Assembly: GCF_021531435.1 (NCBI RefSeq)
Contig: NZ_JAFBIS010000008.1
Location: 60,505 to 124,504 of the forward strand
Direction: 5' to 3'
Source: Oscillibacter valericigenes
GTDB taxonomy: Bacteria; Bacillota; Clostridia; Oscillospirales; Oscillospiraceae
DNA: 64,000 nucleotides
Shown here: in pieces, positions 1 through 8,622 of the stretch
How the letters are laid out: every line of letters begins with the position of its first letter
Numbering within the stretch: the stretch's first letter is position 1
Position numbers and translations under genes: made by a program
Notes under the pieces: model-generated
The model's database searches: none
Seen by the model: only the letters and a program-made list of their open reading frames with translations
Told to the model about the DNA's origin: nothing

Positions 1-99
1 GAGGTTCTCACCGATGCCGTCCTTGCCGATCTGCAAAATGGTGTCGATGCTGTTGGCCAAGGCCCGCAGCTGGGCGCGCTGTTTGCTTGTCAGTTCCAT
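1..99 (-). CDS. yhbY: YhbY-family RNA-binding protein, N-terminal part (gene runs off the window)
   Basis: Only the first 33 codons are present; the rest lies beyond the window edge. The visible protein begins MELTSKQRAQLRALANSID and continues with LQIGKDGI, the usual opening of the CRS1-YhbY (CRM) fold, a small RNA-binding domain linked to 50S ribosomal subunit assembly in bacteria (family knowledge). It lies 29 bp downstream of rdgB on the same strand and is probably the last visible member of the rph-rdgB group. Truncation is by the window, not by mutation. The family call rests on a short segment. Confidence 0.75.
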   Translation of the reverse strand, partial: MELTSKQRAQLRALANSIDTILQIGKDGIGENL

Positions 100-128
100 A
101 TTGTTCTCCAATCTATGATGATAGACGC

Positions 129-725
129 TTATTTTCCCAAATAAGTTTCCAGCTTTTCCGCAAAACTTTTCAGGGCCTTGCCCCGGTGGGAGATGGTGCT
201 CTTCTCCTCCGCTGTCAGCTGACCGAAGGTCTTGGCCTTCTCCGGCACAAAGAACACCGGGTCGTAGCCAAAGCCGCCCTTCCCCATGGGGGCAAAGGCG
301 ATGGAGCCGTCGCAGCGGCCCTCGGCGGTCAGGGTGTCTCCATTGGGGAAGGCGCAGGCAATGGAGCAGGTGAAGTGGGCCGCCCGTGTGGTCTGGCCCC
401 GCATGTTGTTCAGCAGAAGCGTGTAGCGGCCTTTATCGTCCAGGCCCTCGCCGCCGTAGCGGGCGGAGTACACGCCGGGGCCGCCGTTCAGAGCGTCCAC
501 GCACAGGCCGGAATCGTCGGCGATGGCGGGGAGCTTCGCCGCGGCGCAGATGGCCTTCGCTTTCAGCATGGCGTTCTCCGCGAAGGTCGTGCCGGTCTCC
601 TCCACATCCACGGTGATCCCCAGGTCCCCGGGGCTGACGACCTCCACGCCGAAGCGGGCTAGGATGTCGCTCATCTCTTTCAGTTTGCCCGGATTATGGG
701 TGGCAAGCACAAATTTTTCGCTCAT
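129..725 (-). CDS. rdgB: XTP/dITP diphosphatase (RdgB/HAM1 family)
   Basis: This enzyme hydrolyses non-canonical purine triphosphates (XTP, dITP, ITP) to monophosphates and pyrophosphate, keeping them out of DNA and RNA. The 198-residue protein has the family's nucleotide-binding start THNPGK at residues 9-14, the catalytic DDSGL at 70-74, and GFGYDP at 151-156. A longer frame exists upstream, but the ATG at 725 is preferred. It overlaps the rph stop codon in an ATGA arrangement, and the protein then starts MSEKFVLATHNPGK as in relatives. Translation is probably coupled to rph. Confidence 0.95.
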   Translation of the reverse strand: MSEKFVLATHNPGKLKEMSDILARFGVEVVSPGDLGITVDVEETGTTFAENAMLKAKAICAAAKLPAIADDSGLCVDALNGGPGVYSARYGGEGLDDKGRYTLLLNNMRGQTTRAAHFTCSIACAFPNGDTLTAEGRCDGSIAFAPMGKGGFGYDPVFFVPEKAKTFGQLTAEEKSTISHRGKALKSFAEKLETYLGK

Positions 726-1447
726 CAGAATTTTCCTCCCAGCACTTGCTTTTGGATGGCCAGCAGTTCGCGGTTTCCCTTGGCGCACAGGCGGACCAGC
801 TCCTGCTGCTCCGCCAGGGTGAAAGCCCGGCCCTCGCCGGTGCCCTGAAGTTCGATGATCTCTCCCTGCTCATTCATCACGCAGTTCAGATCCACCTGAG
901 CATGGCTGTCCTCGCTGTACTGCAAATCCAGCATGGCCTGCTCCCCCACGATGCCGGCGGAGACGCCGGTGACATAGTGGCGGATGGGGCTGGAGCCCAG
1001 CACGCCTCCCTCCACCAGCTTCCGGCAGGCCAGCGTCAGGGCAATGAATCCGCCGGTGACGGAGGCCGTCCGGGTGCCGCCGTCGCCCTGGAGCACGTCA
1101 CAGTCGATGGTGATGGTGTGCTCACCCAGCTTCGTCATGTCCACGGCGGCCCGGAGGGAGCGGCCCACCAGCCGCTGAATTTCGGCGCTGCGGGGGGACA
1201 GCTTCAATTTGGAGACGTCCCGCTTGCTCCGCTCCCGGTTGGCCCGGGGCAGCATGGAGTACTCGGCGGTGACCCAGCCCTCCCCCTCGGGGACGTGGGG
1301 CGGGGTGCGGTCCTCCACGCTGGCACAGCAGAGGACCTTGGTGTCGCCGCACTCGATGAGGCAGCTGCCCTCCGCGAATTTCACGAAATCGGTGGTGATC
1401 TTAATGGGGCGCAGCTCGTCCAGCGCCCGGCCGTCTTGTCTGGTCAT
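725..1447 (-). CDS. rph: Ribonuclease PH
   Basis: RNase PH is a phosphorolytic 3'-to-5' exoribonuclease that trims tRNA precursors. The 240-residue length is normal for the family. Visible features are the N-terminal RxDGR-type start, SPRSAEIQRL near residues 85-94 and the phosphate-binding stretch CDVLQGDGGTRTASVTGG near 116-133, with Arg126 as the likely phosphate contact. Its stop overlaps the start of rdgB. A 93-bp spacer separates it from ftsY upstream, and rph and rdgB are commonly adjacent in Firmicutes. Confidence 0.95.
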   Translation of the reverse strand: MTRQDGRALDELRPIKITTDFVKFAEGSCLIECGDTKVLCCASVEDRTPPHVPEGEGWVTAEYSMLPRANRERSKRDVSKLKLSPRSAEIQRLVGRSLRAAVDMTKLGEHTITIDCDVLQGDGGTRTASVTGGFIALTLACRKLVEGGVLGSSPIRHYVTGVSAGIVGEQAMLDLQYSEDSHAQVDLNCVMNEQGEIIELQGTGEGRAFTLAEQQELVRLCAKGNRELLAIQKQVLGGKF

Positions 1448-1540
1448 GGTATGTTCCTCTTTTCAATTTCCCCGCGGGGCGGGCTGGTGGCCGCGGCATC
1501 GGGGCTGTTTATGGCGGGGAGCCCGCTCCCCTCCCAGGGT

Positions 1541-2413
1541 TCAGATGATAGCCTCCACGTAGGAGCGGGCGTCAAAGGGGCGCAGGTCGTCGATGCCCTC
1601 GCCCACGCCGGCAAACTTCACGGGTACGCCCAGCTCCCGGGCGATGGCGATGACGATGCCGCCCTTGGCGGTGCCGTCCAGCTTCGTCAGAACGATGCCG
1701 GTGAGACCCGCCGTCTCCTTGAACGTCCGGGCCTGGATAAGGCCGTTCTGTCCGGTGGTGGCGTCCAGCACCAGCAGCGTCTCCCGGGCCGCGCCGGGGC
1801 ACTCCCGGTCGATGATCTTGGAGAGCTTCGCCAGCTCCGCCATCAGGTTAGCCTTGTTGTGGAGCCGTCCGGCGGTGTCGCACAGCACCACGTCCACGCC
1901 CCGCGCCTTGGCGGCCTGAAGGGCGTCGAACAGCACCGCGCCGGGGTCGGCGCCCTCATGCTGGCGGACGATCTCGCAGCCCGCCCGCTCCGACCAGATC
2001 TGGAGCTGGTCGGCAGCGGCGGCACGGAAGGTATCCGCCGCGCAGAACAGGACCCGCTTGCCCTCGTTTTTCAGCTGATTGCCCAGCTTGCCGATGGAGG
2101 TGGTCTTGCCCACGCCGTTGACGCCGATGAACAGCACCACACTGGGCTGGGTAGACGTATCCAGGGCGGTGTCGCCCACATTCATCATCTCCACCAGGAT
2201 GTCCCGCAGGGCGGCCTTGACCTCCTCCTGGTCGCGGAGTTTCTCCTTGCGGACGCGTTGGCGCAGCTTCTCCACCGCCTCCAGGGCGGTGTCCATGCCC
2301 AGGTCCGCCAGGATCAGGGTCTCCTCCAGCTCCTCAAAGAACGCCTCGTCCGCCTCGGTGAAGCCGGAGAACAGGTTGGTGGTGATTTTTTTCAGTTTGT
2401 CAAAAAAGCCCAT
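1541..2413 (-). CDS. ftsY: Signal recognition particle receptor FtsY
   Basis: FtsY is the membrane-associated SRP receptor GTPase that receives Ffh-ribosome complexes for co-translational insertion. The 290-residue protein is essentially the NG core. A four-helix N domain (about 1-85) begins [17 protein letters not shown]. The G domain shows GVNGVGKTT (97-105), DTFRAAA (127-133), DTAGR (179-183) and TKLDG (243-247). The acidic A domain of enterobacterial FtsY is absent, as in many Gram-positives, so the short amphipathic N-terminus probably does the membrane contact. It starts 13 bp after the smc stop, so the two are probably co-transcribed. Confidence 0.96.
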   Translation of the reverse strand: MGFFDKLKKITTNLFSGFTEADEAFFEELEETLILADLGMDTALEAVEKLRQRVRKEKLRDQEEVKAALRDILVEMMNVGDTALDTSTQPSVVLFIGVNGVGKTTSIGKLGNQLKNEGKRVLFCAADTFRAAAADQLQIWSERAGCEIVRQHEGADPGAVLFDALQAAKARGVDVVLCDTAGRLHNKANLMAELAKLSKIIDRECPGAARETLLVLDATTGQNGLIQARTFKETAGLTGIVLTKLDGTAKGGIVIAIARELGVPVKFAGVGEGIDDLRPFDARSYVEAII

Positions 2414-2426
2414 AACGTTCGTCCTT

Positions 2427-5400
2427 TTACTTGATTTTTAGCTCTTTCGCCATGTCGTTCAGATTGATGGTCAAAATCTTACTGACCCCCTGCTCCTGCA
2501 TGGTGACGCCGTAGAGGACGTCGGCCTCCTCCATGGTGCCCCGGCGGTGGGTGATGACGATGAACTGCGTCTTCCCCGCCAGCGTCCGCATGTACCGGGC
2601 CACCCGGATGACGTTGGGCTCGTCCAGAGCGGCCTCGATCTCGTCCATGACGCAGAAGGGCGTGGGATGGACCTTCAAAATGGCGAAGTACAGTGCGATA
2701 GCTACGAACGCCTTCTCACCGCCGGACAGCAGAGAGATGGTCTTGAGGGTCTTTCCCGGCGGCTGGGCCTTGATCTCGATGCCGCAGCCCAGAATGTCGT
2801 TCTCGTCCTCCAGCTCCAGACGGGCGGTACCGCCGCCGAAGAGGTCGGTGAAAGTGGTCTGGAAACTCTCGTTGATGAGCTTGAACTGTTCCGCGAAGAT
2901 GACCGTCATCTGGCTGGTGATGTCCTCGATGATGCCGCCCAGCTCCTCCTTGGCTTTCTCCACGTCGTTGCGCTGGTCGGTCAGGTAGGTATAGCGGCCG
3001 TTGACCCGGTCGAACTCCTCGATGGCGCCAATGTTGATGGCGCCCAGAGAATTGATCTCCCGCTTCAGCTCACCGATGCGGCGGCTGGCCTTGGGGATGC
3101 TCTCCAGCTCGATGCGCTGTGCCTGGGCGTCGGTGTGGCTGAGCTCGTAGGTCTCCCACAGGCGGTCCAGGATCTGCTTTTCCTCCATGGCACCGGTGGC
3201 CTTCTTCTGCTCCAGCTTGCTGACTACCCGCTCCAGGTCCAGCAGGTTTTCGTTCATCTCCTGGCTCTGTTTGTTCTTGGCGGTGCGCTCCGCCTCCAGG
3301 GCGATTTTTTCATCATTCAGGGCCTTCAAACGGTCCCGGAAGGTCTGGCCTTGGCCCGCCAGCCGCTCCAGTGCCTCCCGGCACTGGGCAATTTCACGCT
3401 GGGCTTCATCAATGTTCTTCTGGTAACCGCGGACAGCCTCCTCTTTCTGGCTCCGGTCTCCCGCCAGCTCCCGCGCCAGCTGGCGCAGGTCGGCGGCACG
3501 GTGGACGGTGCCCTCCCGCTCGGCAGTCAGGGCCGCCAAATCGGATTTCTTCCCGGTGATCTCCTCCGTCAGGGCACCGGACTGGGCCAGCAGCTCGGAC
3601 TGGCCGGAGAGGGCTTCCTCCGCCTGGGCCCGCAGGCTCTCCGCCAGGGCCTCCTGCTCCGCCACAGCCTTTTCAGCGGCGGCGGCACGCCGGGCATTGT
3701 CGCTCAGGCGGCCGTTCAGACTCTCCAGCTCGCCCTCCAGGTTTTCCAGGCTCTCCTCCAGGGAGCGCAGCAGAATGTCAAAGTGATTCTTGGCCCCCTC
3801 CAGCCGCAGGACTTCGTCCTCGGCCTGGCGGCGCTGGCCCTCGGCGGTCTCCAGCTCATACTGGGCGGCGGCCAGTTCCCGGTTCGCCGCCTCTTCGTTC
3901 TTCTGGGCGGCGGCCAGCTTTTCATGCATGGCGGCGGCGCGGCCGTTCAGCTTCTCCAGCTCGGCGGCGCGGCTCAGAACGCCGGCGCTGCGGCTGGTGG
4001 AGCCGCCGGTCATGGAACCGCCGCGGTTGATGACCTGGCCGTCCAGCGTCACGATGCGGAAGGCATTTTTGTACTTCCGGGCCATGGCGATGCCGCAGTC
4101 CATGTCCTCCACGATGACCGTCCGGCCCAGGAGGTTCTGGAAGATATTCGTATACTTGGCGTCGAAGGTCACCAGCCGGGAGGCCAGCCCCACGAAGCCA
4201 AACTCATTCTCCACCCCGCTCTGGCGCAGCTCGTCGCCCCGGATGGCGGTCAGCGGCAGGAAGGTGGCGCGGCCCCCGTCCCGCTGCTTCAAAAAGTTGA
4301 TGGCGGCCTTGGCGTCTTCCTCCCGGTCCACCACGATGTTCTGCAGTCCGCCGCCCAGGGCGATCTCGATGGCCAGGGAATAGCGGCTGTCGGTCTTCAT
4401 CAGGTTCGCCACGGGGCCGTGGATGCCCCGCAGACTGTTCTGGGCCTGGCACACCAGCTTGACGGCCTTGGAAAAGCCCTCGTACTCCTTCTCCATCTCC
4501 GTCAGTAGGCGGATGCGGTTGTCCAGCGCGCCGACGTCCATGGTCAGTTTGACCCGCTCTTCGCCGGCGGCGGCGGCTTTCTTCTTCCGCTCCTCCATCC
4601 GCAGGCTGTGGCCCGCGATGATGTTGGCAACGGCGGTTGCCTCGTCCCGGGCGTCCTCCAGAGCGCGGCGGTTGGCTTTCGCCTCTTTGCGGGATTCCTC
4701 AAGTTTGGCTTCGGCGTCCGCCTTGTCCCGCTCCACGGCCTCTTTCCGCTCCCGGATCTGGCCGTTTTCCGCTGCGATGGCGGCAGCTTCAGCGCGGGCA
4801 TCCGCAGCGGCGGCCACGGCCATGGCCTCCCGGCCCCGGAGGGCCTCCGCCTCGGACTGCTGGCCCCCCGCCTCCTCGGCGGCAGTCCGTGCCTGCTCCA
4901 GCAAAGCGTCCAGGGCGGTGTTCAGCTCTTCGATCTCCTTGTCGATTTCCGCGACACGGGCTTCCTGCTCCGCCGCCTGCTTTTCAAGGCCTTGGTTGCG
5001 GCTGTCCGTCTCCGCCAGCTCCGTCTGGGCACGGCGGATATTCTCTTCGTTATGGGCAATAGTGCTCTCCAGCACCGCCGCGGCGGACTCCTGCTCCTTC
5101 ACCTGGCTGTCCAGCTCGGCGGCTTCGGCACGGATGCGCTCGGCCTCCATGTCCTTTTCCCGCATTCTCTCGCCGAACTGCTCGCCCTCAGCATAGAGGG
5201 CGTCCAGGGCGGCGCGGGCTTCGTTTCGCTGGGCTTCCGCGGCCCGGAGGTCCGATTCCAGCTTCCGGGCATTTGCTTTCAGGTCATCCAGGTTGCTCAG
5301 CCACACGGAGATCTCCAAAAGGCGCAGCTCGTCCCGAAGGACCAGGTACTTCTTCGCCTTCTCCGCCTGGTCCTTCAAGGGGCCGACCTGCAGCTCCAGC

Positions 5401-5993
5401 TCGGCGATCTTGTCGTTGATGCGGACCAGATTCTCCTCCGTGCGCTCCAGCTTCCGCTCCGCCTCCTCTTTCCGATGGCGGAATTTGGAGATGCCGGCGG
5501 CTTCCTCGAAAATCTCCCGGCGCTCGCCGCTCTTGGCGGACAGGATCTCGTCGATCTTGCCCTGGCCGATGATGGAATAACCCTCACGGCCCATGCCGGT
5601 ATCCATGAACAGCTCCGTCACGTCTTTCAGGCGGACGGACTGGCGGTTGATGTAATATTCGCTCTCGCCGCTGCGGTAATAGCGGCGGGTGACGGATACC
5701 TCGCTCTCCTCCATGGCGGGGAAGATGTGCTCCGTGTTGTCGATGACCAGCGTCACCTGGGCAAAACCCACCTGGGCCCGCTTTTCCGTGCCGCCGAAAA
5801 TGACGTCCTCCATCTTGGCGCCCCGGAGGCCCTTGGCGCTCTGCTCGCCCATGACCCAGCGGATGGCGTCCGAAATGTTGGACTTGCCGGAGCCGTTGGG
5901 GCCCACGATGGCGGTGATGTCCTCGCCAAAATTCAGGACCGTCTTATCCGGAAAGGACTTGAAGCCCTGGATCTCCAATGCTTTTAAATACAC
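2427..5993 (-). CDS. smc: Chromosome segregation protein SMC
   Basis: SMC is the condensin ATPase that, with ScpA and ScpB, organises and segregates the chromosome. The 1188-residue protein has the expected order: N-terminal ATPase half with Walker A GPNGSGKSN (31-39), a long coiled coil, a hinge (roughly 500-680, containing VVDREEDAKAAI and a Gly-rich GGSMTGGS), a second coiled coil, then the signature LLSGGEKA (from 1088) and Walker B CVMDEIEAALDE (about 1114-1125). The start is GTG at 5993, preceded by GAGAGGTGA. The rnc gene often found upstream is not here; the upstream neighbour is divergent. Confidence 0.97.
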   Translation of the reverse strand: MYLKALEIQGFKSFPDKTVLNFGEDITAIVGPNGSGKSNISDAIRWVMGEQSAKGLRGAKMEDVIFGGTEKRAQVGFAQVTLVIDNTEHIFPAMEESEVSVTRRYYRSGESEYYINRQSVRLKDVTELFMDTGMGREGYSIIGQGKIDEILSAKSGERREIFEEAAGISKFRHRKEEAERKLERTEENLVRINDKIAELELQVGPLKDQAEKAKKYLVLRDELRLLEISVWLSNLDDLKANARKLESDLRAAEAQRNEARAALDALYAEGEQFGERMREKDMEAERIRAEAAELDSQVKEQESAAAVLESTIAHNEENIRRAQTELAETDSRNQGLEKQAAEQEARVAEIDKEIEELNTALDALLEQARTAAEEAGGQQSEAEALRGREAMAVAAAADARAEAAAIAAENGQIRERKEAVERDKADAEAKLEESRKEAKANRRALEDARDEATAVANIIAGHSLRMEERKKKAAAAGEERVKLTMDVGALDNRIRLLTEMEKEYEGFSKAVKLVCQAQNSLRGIHGPVANLMKTDSRYSLAIEIALGGGLQNIVVDREEDAKAAINFLKQRDGGRATFLPLTAIRGDELRQSGVENEFGFVGLASRLVTFDAKYTNIFQNLLGRTVIVEDMDCGIAMARKYKNAFRIVTLDGQVINRGGSMTGGSTSRSAGVLSRAAELEKLNGRAAAMHEKLAAAQKNEEAANRELAAAQYELETAEGQRRQAEDEVLRLEGAKNHFDILLRSLEESLENLEGELESLNGRLSDNARRAAAAEKAVAEQEALAESLRAQAEEALSGQSELLAQSGALTEEITGKKSDLAALTAEREGTVHRAADLRQLARELAGDRSQKEEAVRGYQKNIDEAQREIAQCREALERLAGQGQTFRDRLKALNDEKIALEAERTAKNKQSQEMNENLLDLERVVSKLEQKKATGAMEEKQILDRLWETYELSHTDAQAQRIELESIPKASRRIGELKREINSLGAINIGAIEEFDRVNGRYTYLTDQRNDVEKAKEELGGIIEDITSQMTVIFAEQFKLINESFQTTFTDLFGGGTARLELEDENDILGCGIEIKAQPPGKTLKTISLLSGGEKAFVAIALYFAILKVHPTPFCVMDEIEAALDEPNVIRVARYMRTLAGKTQFIVITHRRGTMEEADVLYGVTMQEQGVSKILTINLNDMAKELKIK

Positions 5994-6032
5994 ACGCTCA
6001 CCTCTCGGAAATCAACATACTATAATTAGAAT

Positions 6033-6061
6033 AATATATCAGAGAAATGCCTGGTTTTCAA
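6033..6061 (-). promoter_or_regulatory. Predicted sigma-A promoter of smc-ftsY
   Basis: Read on the minus strand, TTGAAA (6061-6056) is followed after 17 bp by TATATT (6038-6033), about 40 bp before the smc GTG. Spacing and hexamers fit a vegetative promoter. This is by eye only. Confidence 0.5.
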
Positions 6062-6100
6062 GGCCAAATTCCGGCGGGAGCGTGATACTCAAAACAGATC

Positions 6101-6142
6101 TCGACATTTGATCTCCCATGTGTTATTCTTTTGATAGAATAA
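6101..6142 (+). promoter_or_regulatory. Promoter with overlapping palindrome upstream of the DUF3343-YedE-TusA genes
   Basis: TCGACA (6101-6106) and TATTCT (6124-6129) are 17 bp apart, a plausible promoter. A perfect 8-bp inverted repeat, GTTATTCT (6122-6129) and AGAATAAC (6135-6142) with a 6-bp centre, covers the -10 and start region. It could be an operator or a short 5' hairpin. No regulator gene sits next to it. Confidence 0.45.
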
Positions 6143-6160
6143 CGGACGGAGGAACAAGTT

Positions 6161-6397
6161 ATGCGGAAAAAGGAGCTGCGGACTGTGGCCGCCTTTCATA
6201 CCACCGCCGCCGCCATGTCCGCCGAGCGGCTGTGCCGGCAGGAGGGTCTGGAGGGCCGTCTCATCCCCGTGCCCCGGAGCGTCACCTCAGACTGCGGCAT
6301 CGCCTGGAGCGCTCCCGCCGAGCTGCGGGACACCCTGGAGCGGCGGTTCCGGGAGGCCGGGCTGGAGGTAGCCGGGATCTATCTGCTTTCCGTATGA
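6161..6397 (+). CDS. DUF3343 family small protein (putative Se/S carrier-like)
   Basis: A 78-residue soluble protein of the DUF3343 family, whose members are small and often sit beside YedE/YedF-type genes. The visible hallmark is SDCGIAW around residues 43-49, with a single conserved-looking Cys45 after the basic stretch LIPVPRSVT. A second cysteine (Cys25) lies in the first helix. The start at 6161 has GGAGGAAC upstream. It is the first gene of a plus-strand group with the YedE transporter and a TusA-like protein. A role in handling selenium or sulfur by a cysteine persulfide-like mechanism is inferred from this context and not shown. Confidence 0.75.
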   Translation: MRKKELRTVAAFHTTAAAMSAERLCRQEGLEGRLIPVPRSVTSDCGIAWSAPAELRDTLERRFREAGLEVAGIYLLSV

Positions 6398-6433
6398 GCC
6401 GCTGTCCGAAAAAACAGGAGGAGAGATTTTGAA

Positions 6434-7537
6434 ATGAAAGAAAACCGTTGGCTGCGGGACCACTGGCTGATCCTGCTGACCGGCGTGGTGGTGGGCGTAG
6501 CCGCCCTGATCCTCACCGCCGCCGGAAACCCGAAGAACATGGGCTTCTGCATCGCCTGCTTCGAGCGTGACATCGCGGGCGCTCTGGGCCTGCACAGCGC
6601 CGCCAAGGTGCAGTACATCCGTCCGGAGATCATCGGCATCGTGCTGGGCGCGCTGCTTTCCGCCGTGGCCGCCAGGGAGTTCCGGGGCCGTGCCGGGTCC
6701 TCCCCCGCCTGCCGCTTTGTGCTGGGCCTGTTCGTGATGATCGGCGCGCTGGTGTTCCTGGGCTGCCCCCTGCGCATGGTCATCCGTCTGGGCGGCGGCG
6801 ACCTGACCGCCGTGGCCGGTCTGCTGGGCTTCATCGCCGGTATTCTGGTGGGCATTGTCTTTTTGAAGAAGGGCTTCTCCCTGGGCCGGGCCTACTCTGT
6901 CCGAAAGGGTGAGGGCCTGATGCTCCCCGGCGTGATGGTCGTTCTGCTGGTGCTGCTGGTGGCCGCGCCCCAGCTGCTGAAGTTCTCCGAGGAAGGCCCC
7001 GGCTCCATGCACGCCTTCTGGCTGGTGTCCCTCATCGCAGGACTGGCGGTGGGCATCATGGCCCAACGGAGCCGCCTGTGCATGGCCGGCGGCCTGCGGG
7101 ACGTGTTTTTGCTGAAGGACTACACCCTGCTGACCGGCTTTCTGGCCATCTGGGTCACCGTCACCGTGGGCAATCTGATCCTGGGCAATTACAACCTTTC
7201 CGCCGTATCTCAACCCATCGCCCACAGCCAGTACCTGTGGTCCTTCCTGGGCATGGCGCTGGCGGGCTGGGGCTCTATCCTGCTGGGCGGCTGCCCCCTG
7301 CGGCAGCTCATCCTGGCCGGTGAGGGCAACGGCGATTCCGCTGTCACCGTGCTGGGCATGATCGTGGGCGCCGCCGTTGCCCACAACTTCGGTCTGGCGG
7401 GCAACCCCGACAGCGTGGTGGACGGCGTGTACAAGGTGGGCGGCATCGGCACCCACGGCATGGTGGCCGTGGTGCTGGGCTTCGTGGTGCTGCTGGCCAT
7501 CTCCCTGCTCCATCTCCCCGGAAAGGAGGAAGCGTGA
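6434..7537 (+). CDS. yedE: YedE-family putative selenium transporter
   Basis: A 367-residue polytopic membrane protein of the YeeE/YedE superfamily. The conserved block GFCIACFERDIAGALGLH near residues 37-54, with two cysteines, and repeated GGCPLR/LGCPLR motifs later in the protein match the selenium-linked YedE subgroup, which contains two duplicated halves. About ten hydrophobic segments are visible. It lies between a DUF3343 gene and a TusA/YedF-like gene, the typical selenium-metabolism neighbourhood, which supports selenium rather than thiosulfate as substrate (inference). Its stop overlaps the next start (ATGA), pointing to tight coupling. Confidence 0.85.
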   Translation: MKENRWLRDHWLILLTGVVVGVAALILTAAGNPKNMGFCIACFERDIAGALGLHSAAKVQYIRPEIIGIVLGALLSAVAAREFRGRAGSSPACRFVLGLFVMIGALVFLGCPLRMVIRLGGGDLTAVAGLLGFIAGILVGIVFLKKGFSLGRAYSVRKGEGLMLPGVMVVLLVLLVAAPQLLKFSEEGPGSMHAFWLVSLIAGLAVGIMAQRSRLCMAGGLRDVFLLKDYTLLTGFLAIWVTVTVGNLILGNYNLSAVSQPIAHSQYLWSFLGMALAGWGSILLGGCPLRQLILAGEGNGDSAVTVLGMIVGAAVAHNFGLAGNPDSVVDGVYKVGGIGTHGMVAVVLGFVVLLAISLLHLPGKEEA

Positions 7538-7740
7538 TGATCGATACCAGAGGGCTTTCCTGCCCCACCCCCGTCGTCATGGTCCAGAAGGCCATCAAGG
7601 ACGGCGCCCCCGCCAGACTGGAGGTCCTGGCTGACGCCAAGGTAGCGGTGGAAAATATCACCCGGTTCGCCCGTTCCCAGGGCTATCAGGTGGAGGTCGC
7701 CGCCGACGGCCCCGATTTCAAGCTGACGCTGACAAAATGA
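7537..7740 (+). CDS. TusA/YedF-like sulfurtransferase (SirA-like domain)
   Basis: A 67-residue protein consisting of one TusA/SirA fold, starting MIDTRGLSCPTP. Cys9 in the CPxP motif is the expected persulfide (or selenide) carrier residue. The ATG at 7537 is chosen over the GTG at 7534. It overlaps the yedE stop and is well spaced from GGAGGA. Longer YedF proteins carry an additional C-terminal domain that is missing here. Given the neighbours it probably hands over reduced sulfur or selenium from the YedE transporter, but the acceptor is unknown. A terminator follows directly. Confidence 0.85.
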   Translation: MIDTRGLSCPTPVVMVQKAIKDGAPARLEVLADAKVAVENITRFARSQGYQVEVAADGPDFKLTLTK

Positions 7741-7748
7741 CAGCAAGA

Positions 7749-7776
7749 CCGCCTCGAAAGAGGCGGCCTTGTGTTT
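7749..7776 (+). terminator. Rho-independent terminator after the selenium-type genes
   Basis: CCGCCTC (7749-7755), a GAAA tetraloop, and GAGGCGG (7760-7766) followed by CCTTGTGTTTTT. It sits in the 36-bp gap between the convergent tusA-like and Xre genes. Confidence 0.8.
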
Positions 7777-7968
7777 TTACTCCCAGAACAGCTCGTCCAG
7801 GGTTTTGTCCAGAGTTTTGCAGATGGCGATACACAGCTTGATGGTGGGGTTGTAGTCGCCCTTTTCAATGGCGTTGATGGTCTGGCGGGAGACACCCACC
7901 GCATCGGCCAGCTGCTGCTGGTTCATGTCCAGCGCCGCCCGGGCGGATTTCAAGCGCAGGTTCTTCAT
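7777..7968 (-). CDS. Xre-family transcriptional regulator (63 aa, single HTH)
   Basis: A minimal helix-turn-helix protein of 63 residues, beginning MKNLRLKSARAALDMNQQQL. The HTH is residues about 15-38 (QQQLADAVGVSRQTINAIE), followed by the YNPTIKLCIAICKTLDKTLDELFW tail typical of short Cro-like regulators paired with membrane proteins. Its start overlaps the stop of the upstream membrane protein gene (ATGA), so the two are translationally coupled. It probably regulates its own operon. A longer in-frame start upstream was rejected because it would overlap the membrane-protein gene in another frame. Confidence 0.85.
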   Translation of the reverse strand: MKNLRLKSARAALDMNQQQLADAVGVSRQTINAIEKGDYNPTIKLCIAICKTLDKTLDELFWE

Positions 7969-8495
7969 TCCCCTGCCTCCTGCTTGTCCAGCAGATAATT
8001 CACCACATATACCACCAGGATCGTCAGTGTGATAGCGCCGCAGATACCGTTCGCCGCGCTGTATGTCAGGATGCCGTCCCGGAACACCCGGCCGTTTTTC
8101 CAATTCATGGCGCCGATAGCCAGGTTCAAAACCGAAACAACAGCCAACAGCGTCATCACCGTCCGGGGCTTTTCCTTCAGGCTCAGGTAGGCGTCCTTCA
8201 CGATGCAGACGGAACCGAACACGATCAGCGCCGCGGCGACACACAGCATAGCACCGGCGAGAACATCGCACCAACGGCCCAGGACCATGTCGGAAAAGCC
8301 GTACAGCAGCAGGCACGTCAGCAAGGTCCAGAAGCCGTACTTGTAGGCCTGTCCCCTGGCCCGCTCCTGCCGCTCGTCAAAGGTCAGGTCCATGACCTTC
8401 AGCTTGAACAGCAGTGCTATGATGCCCACGCCCACCAGAGCCCCCGCCAGTACTCCAACCAGCATACCGAGGTTATATCCCAAAGAGTGTTCCAT
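7965..8495 (-). CDS. Hypothetical four- or five-helix membrane protein paired with an Xre regulator
   Basis: A 176-residue integral membrane protein. Hydrophobic segments are visible at about 8-30, 54-70, 78-98, 110-128 and 146-166. A cytoplasmic-looking FDERQERARGQAYKYGFW stretch (about 39-56) follows the first segment. FDERQ/DERQ motifs are frequent in small membrane proteins encoded with Xre regulators, whose function is not known. The gene ends inside the start of the 63-aa Xre gene. The start at 8495 follows an AAGGAGAGACGAC-type ribosome site. No enzymatic motif is visible. Confidence 0.7.
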   Translation of the reverse strand: MEHSLGYNLGMLVGVLAGALVGVGIIALLFKLKVMDLTFDERQERARGQAYKYGFWTLLTCLLLYGFSDMVLGRWCDVLAGAMLCVAAALIVFGSVCIVKDAYLSLKEKPRTVMTLLAVVSVLNLAIGAMNWKNGRVFRDGILTYSAANGICGAITLTILVVYVVNYLLDKQEAGE

Positions 8496-8582
8496 ATGTC
8501 GTCTCTCCTTTTTTCATCTCAGGTTATGCAGTGAGTGTAATCCATTGCAAGCTTTTTGTCAAGTATATTTTACTTTTTGTCT

Positions 8583-8610
8583 TAAAAAAGAGACGGCGCT
8601 ATGCCGTCTC
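8583..8610 (-). terminator. Terminator after the 82-aa Xre gene
   Basis: On the minus strand GAGACGGC, a 5-nt loop and GCCGTCTC (paired at 8610-8603 and 8597-8590) are followed by TTTTTT, starting about 12 bp beyond the Xre stop. Confidence 0.8.
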
Positions 8611-8622
8611 CACGAATTGTAT

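Noticed and set aside
1448..1540. GC-rich hairpin between ftsY and rph
   Set aside because: GGGGAGC/GCTCCCC can pair, but no T-run follows on the minus strand, so it is not called a terminator.
2547..4508. Long plus-strand frames opposite smc
   Set aside because: They are mirror frames of the smc coiled coil with Leu/Gln/Gly-rich composition and no ribosome site.
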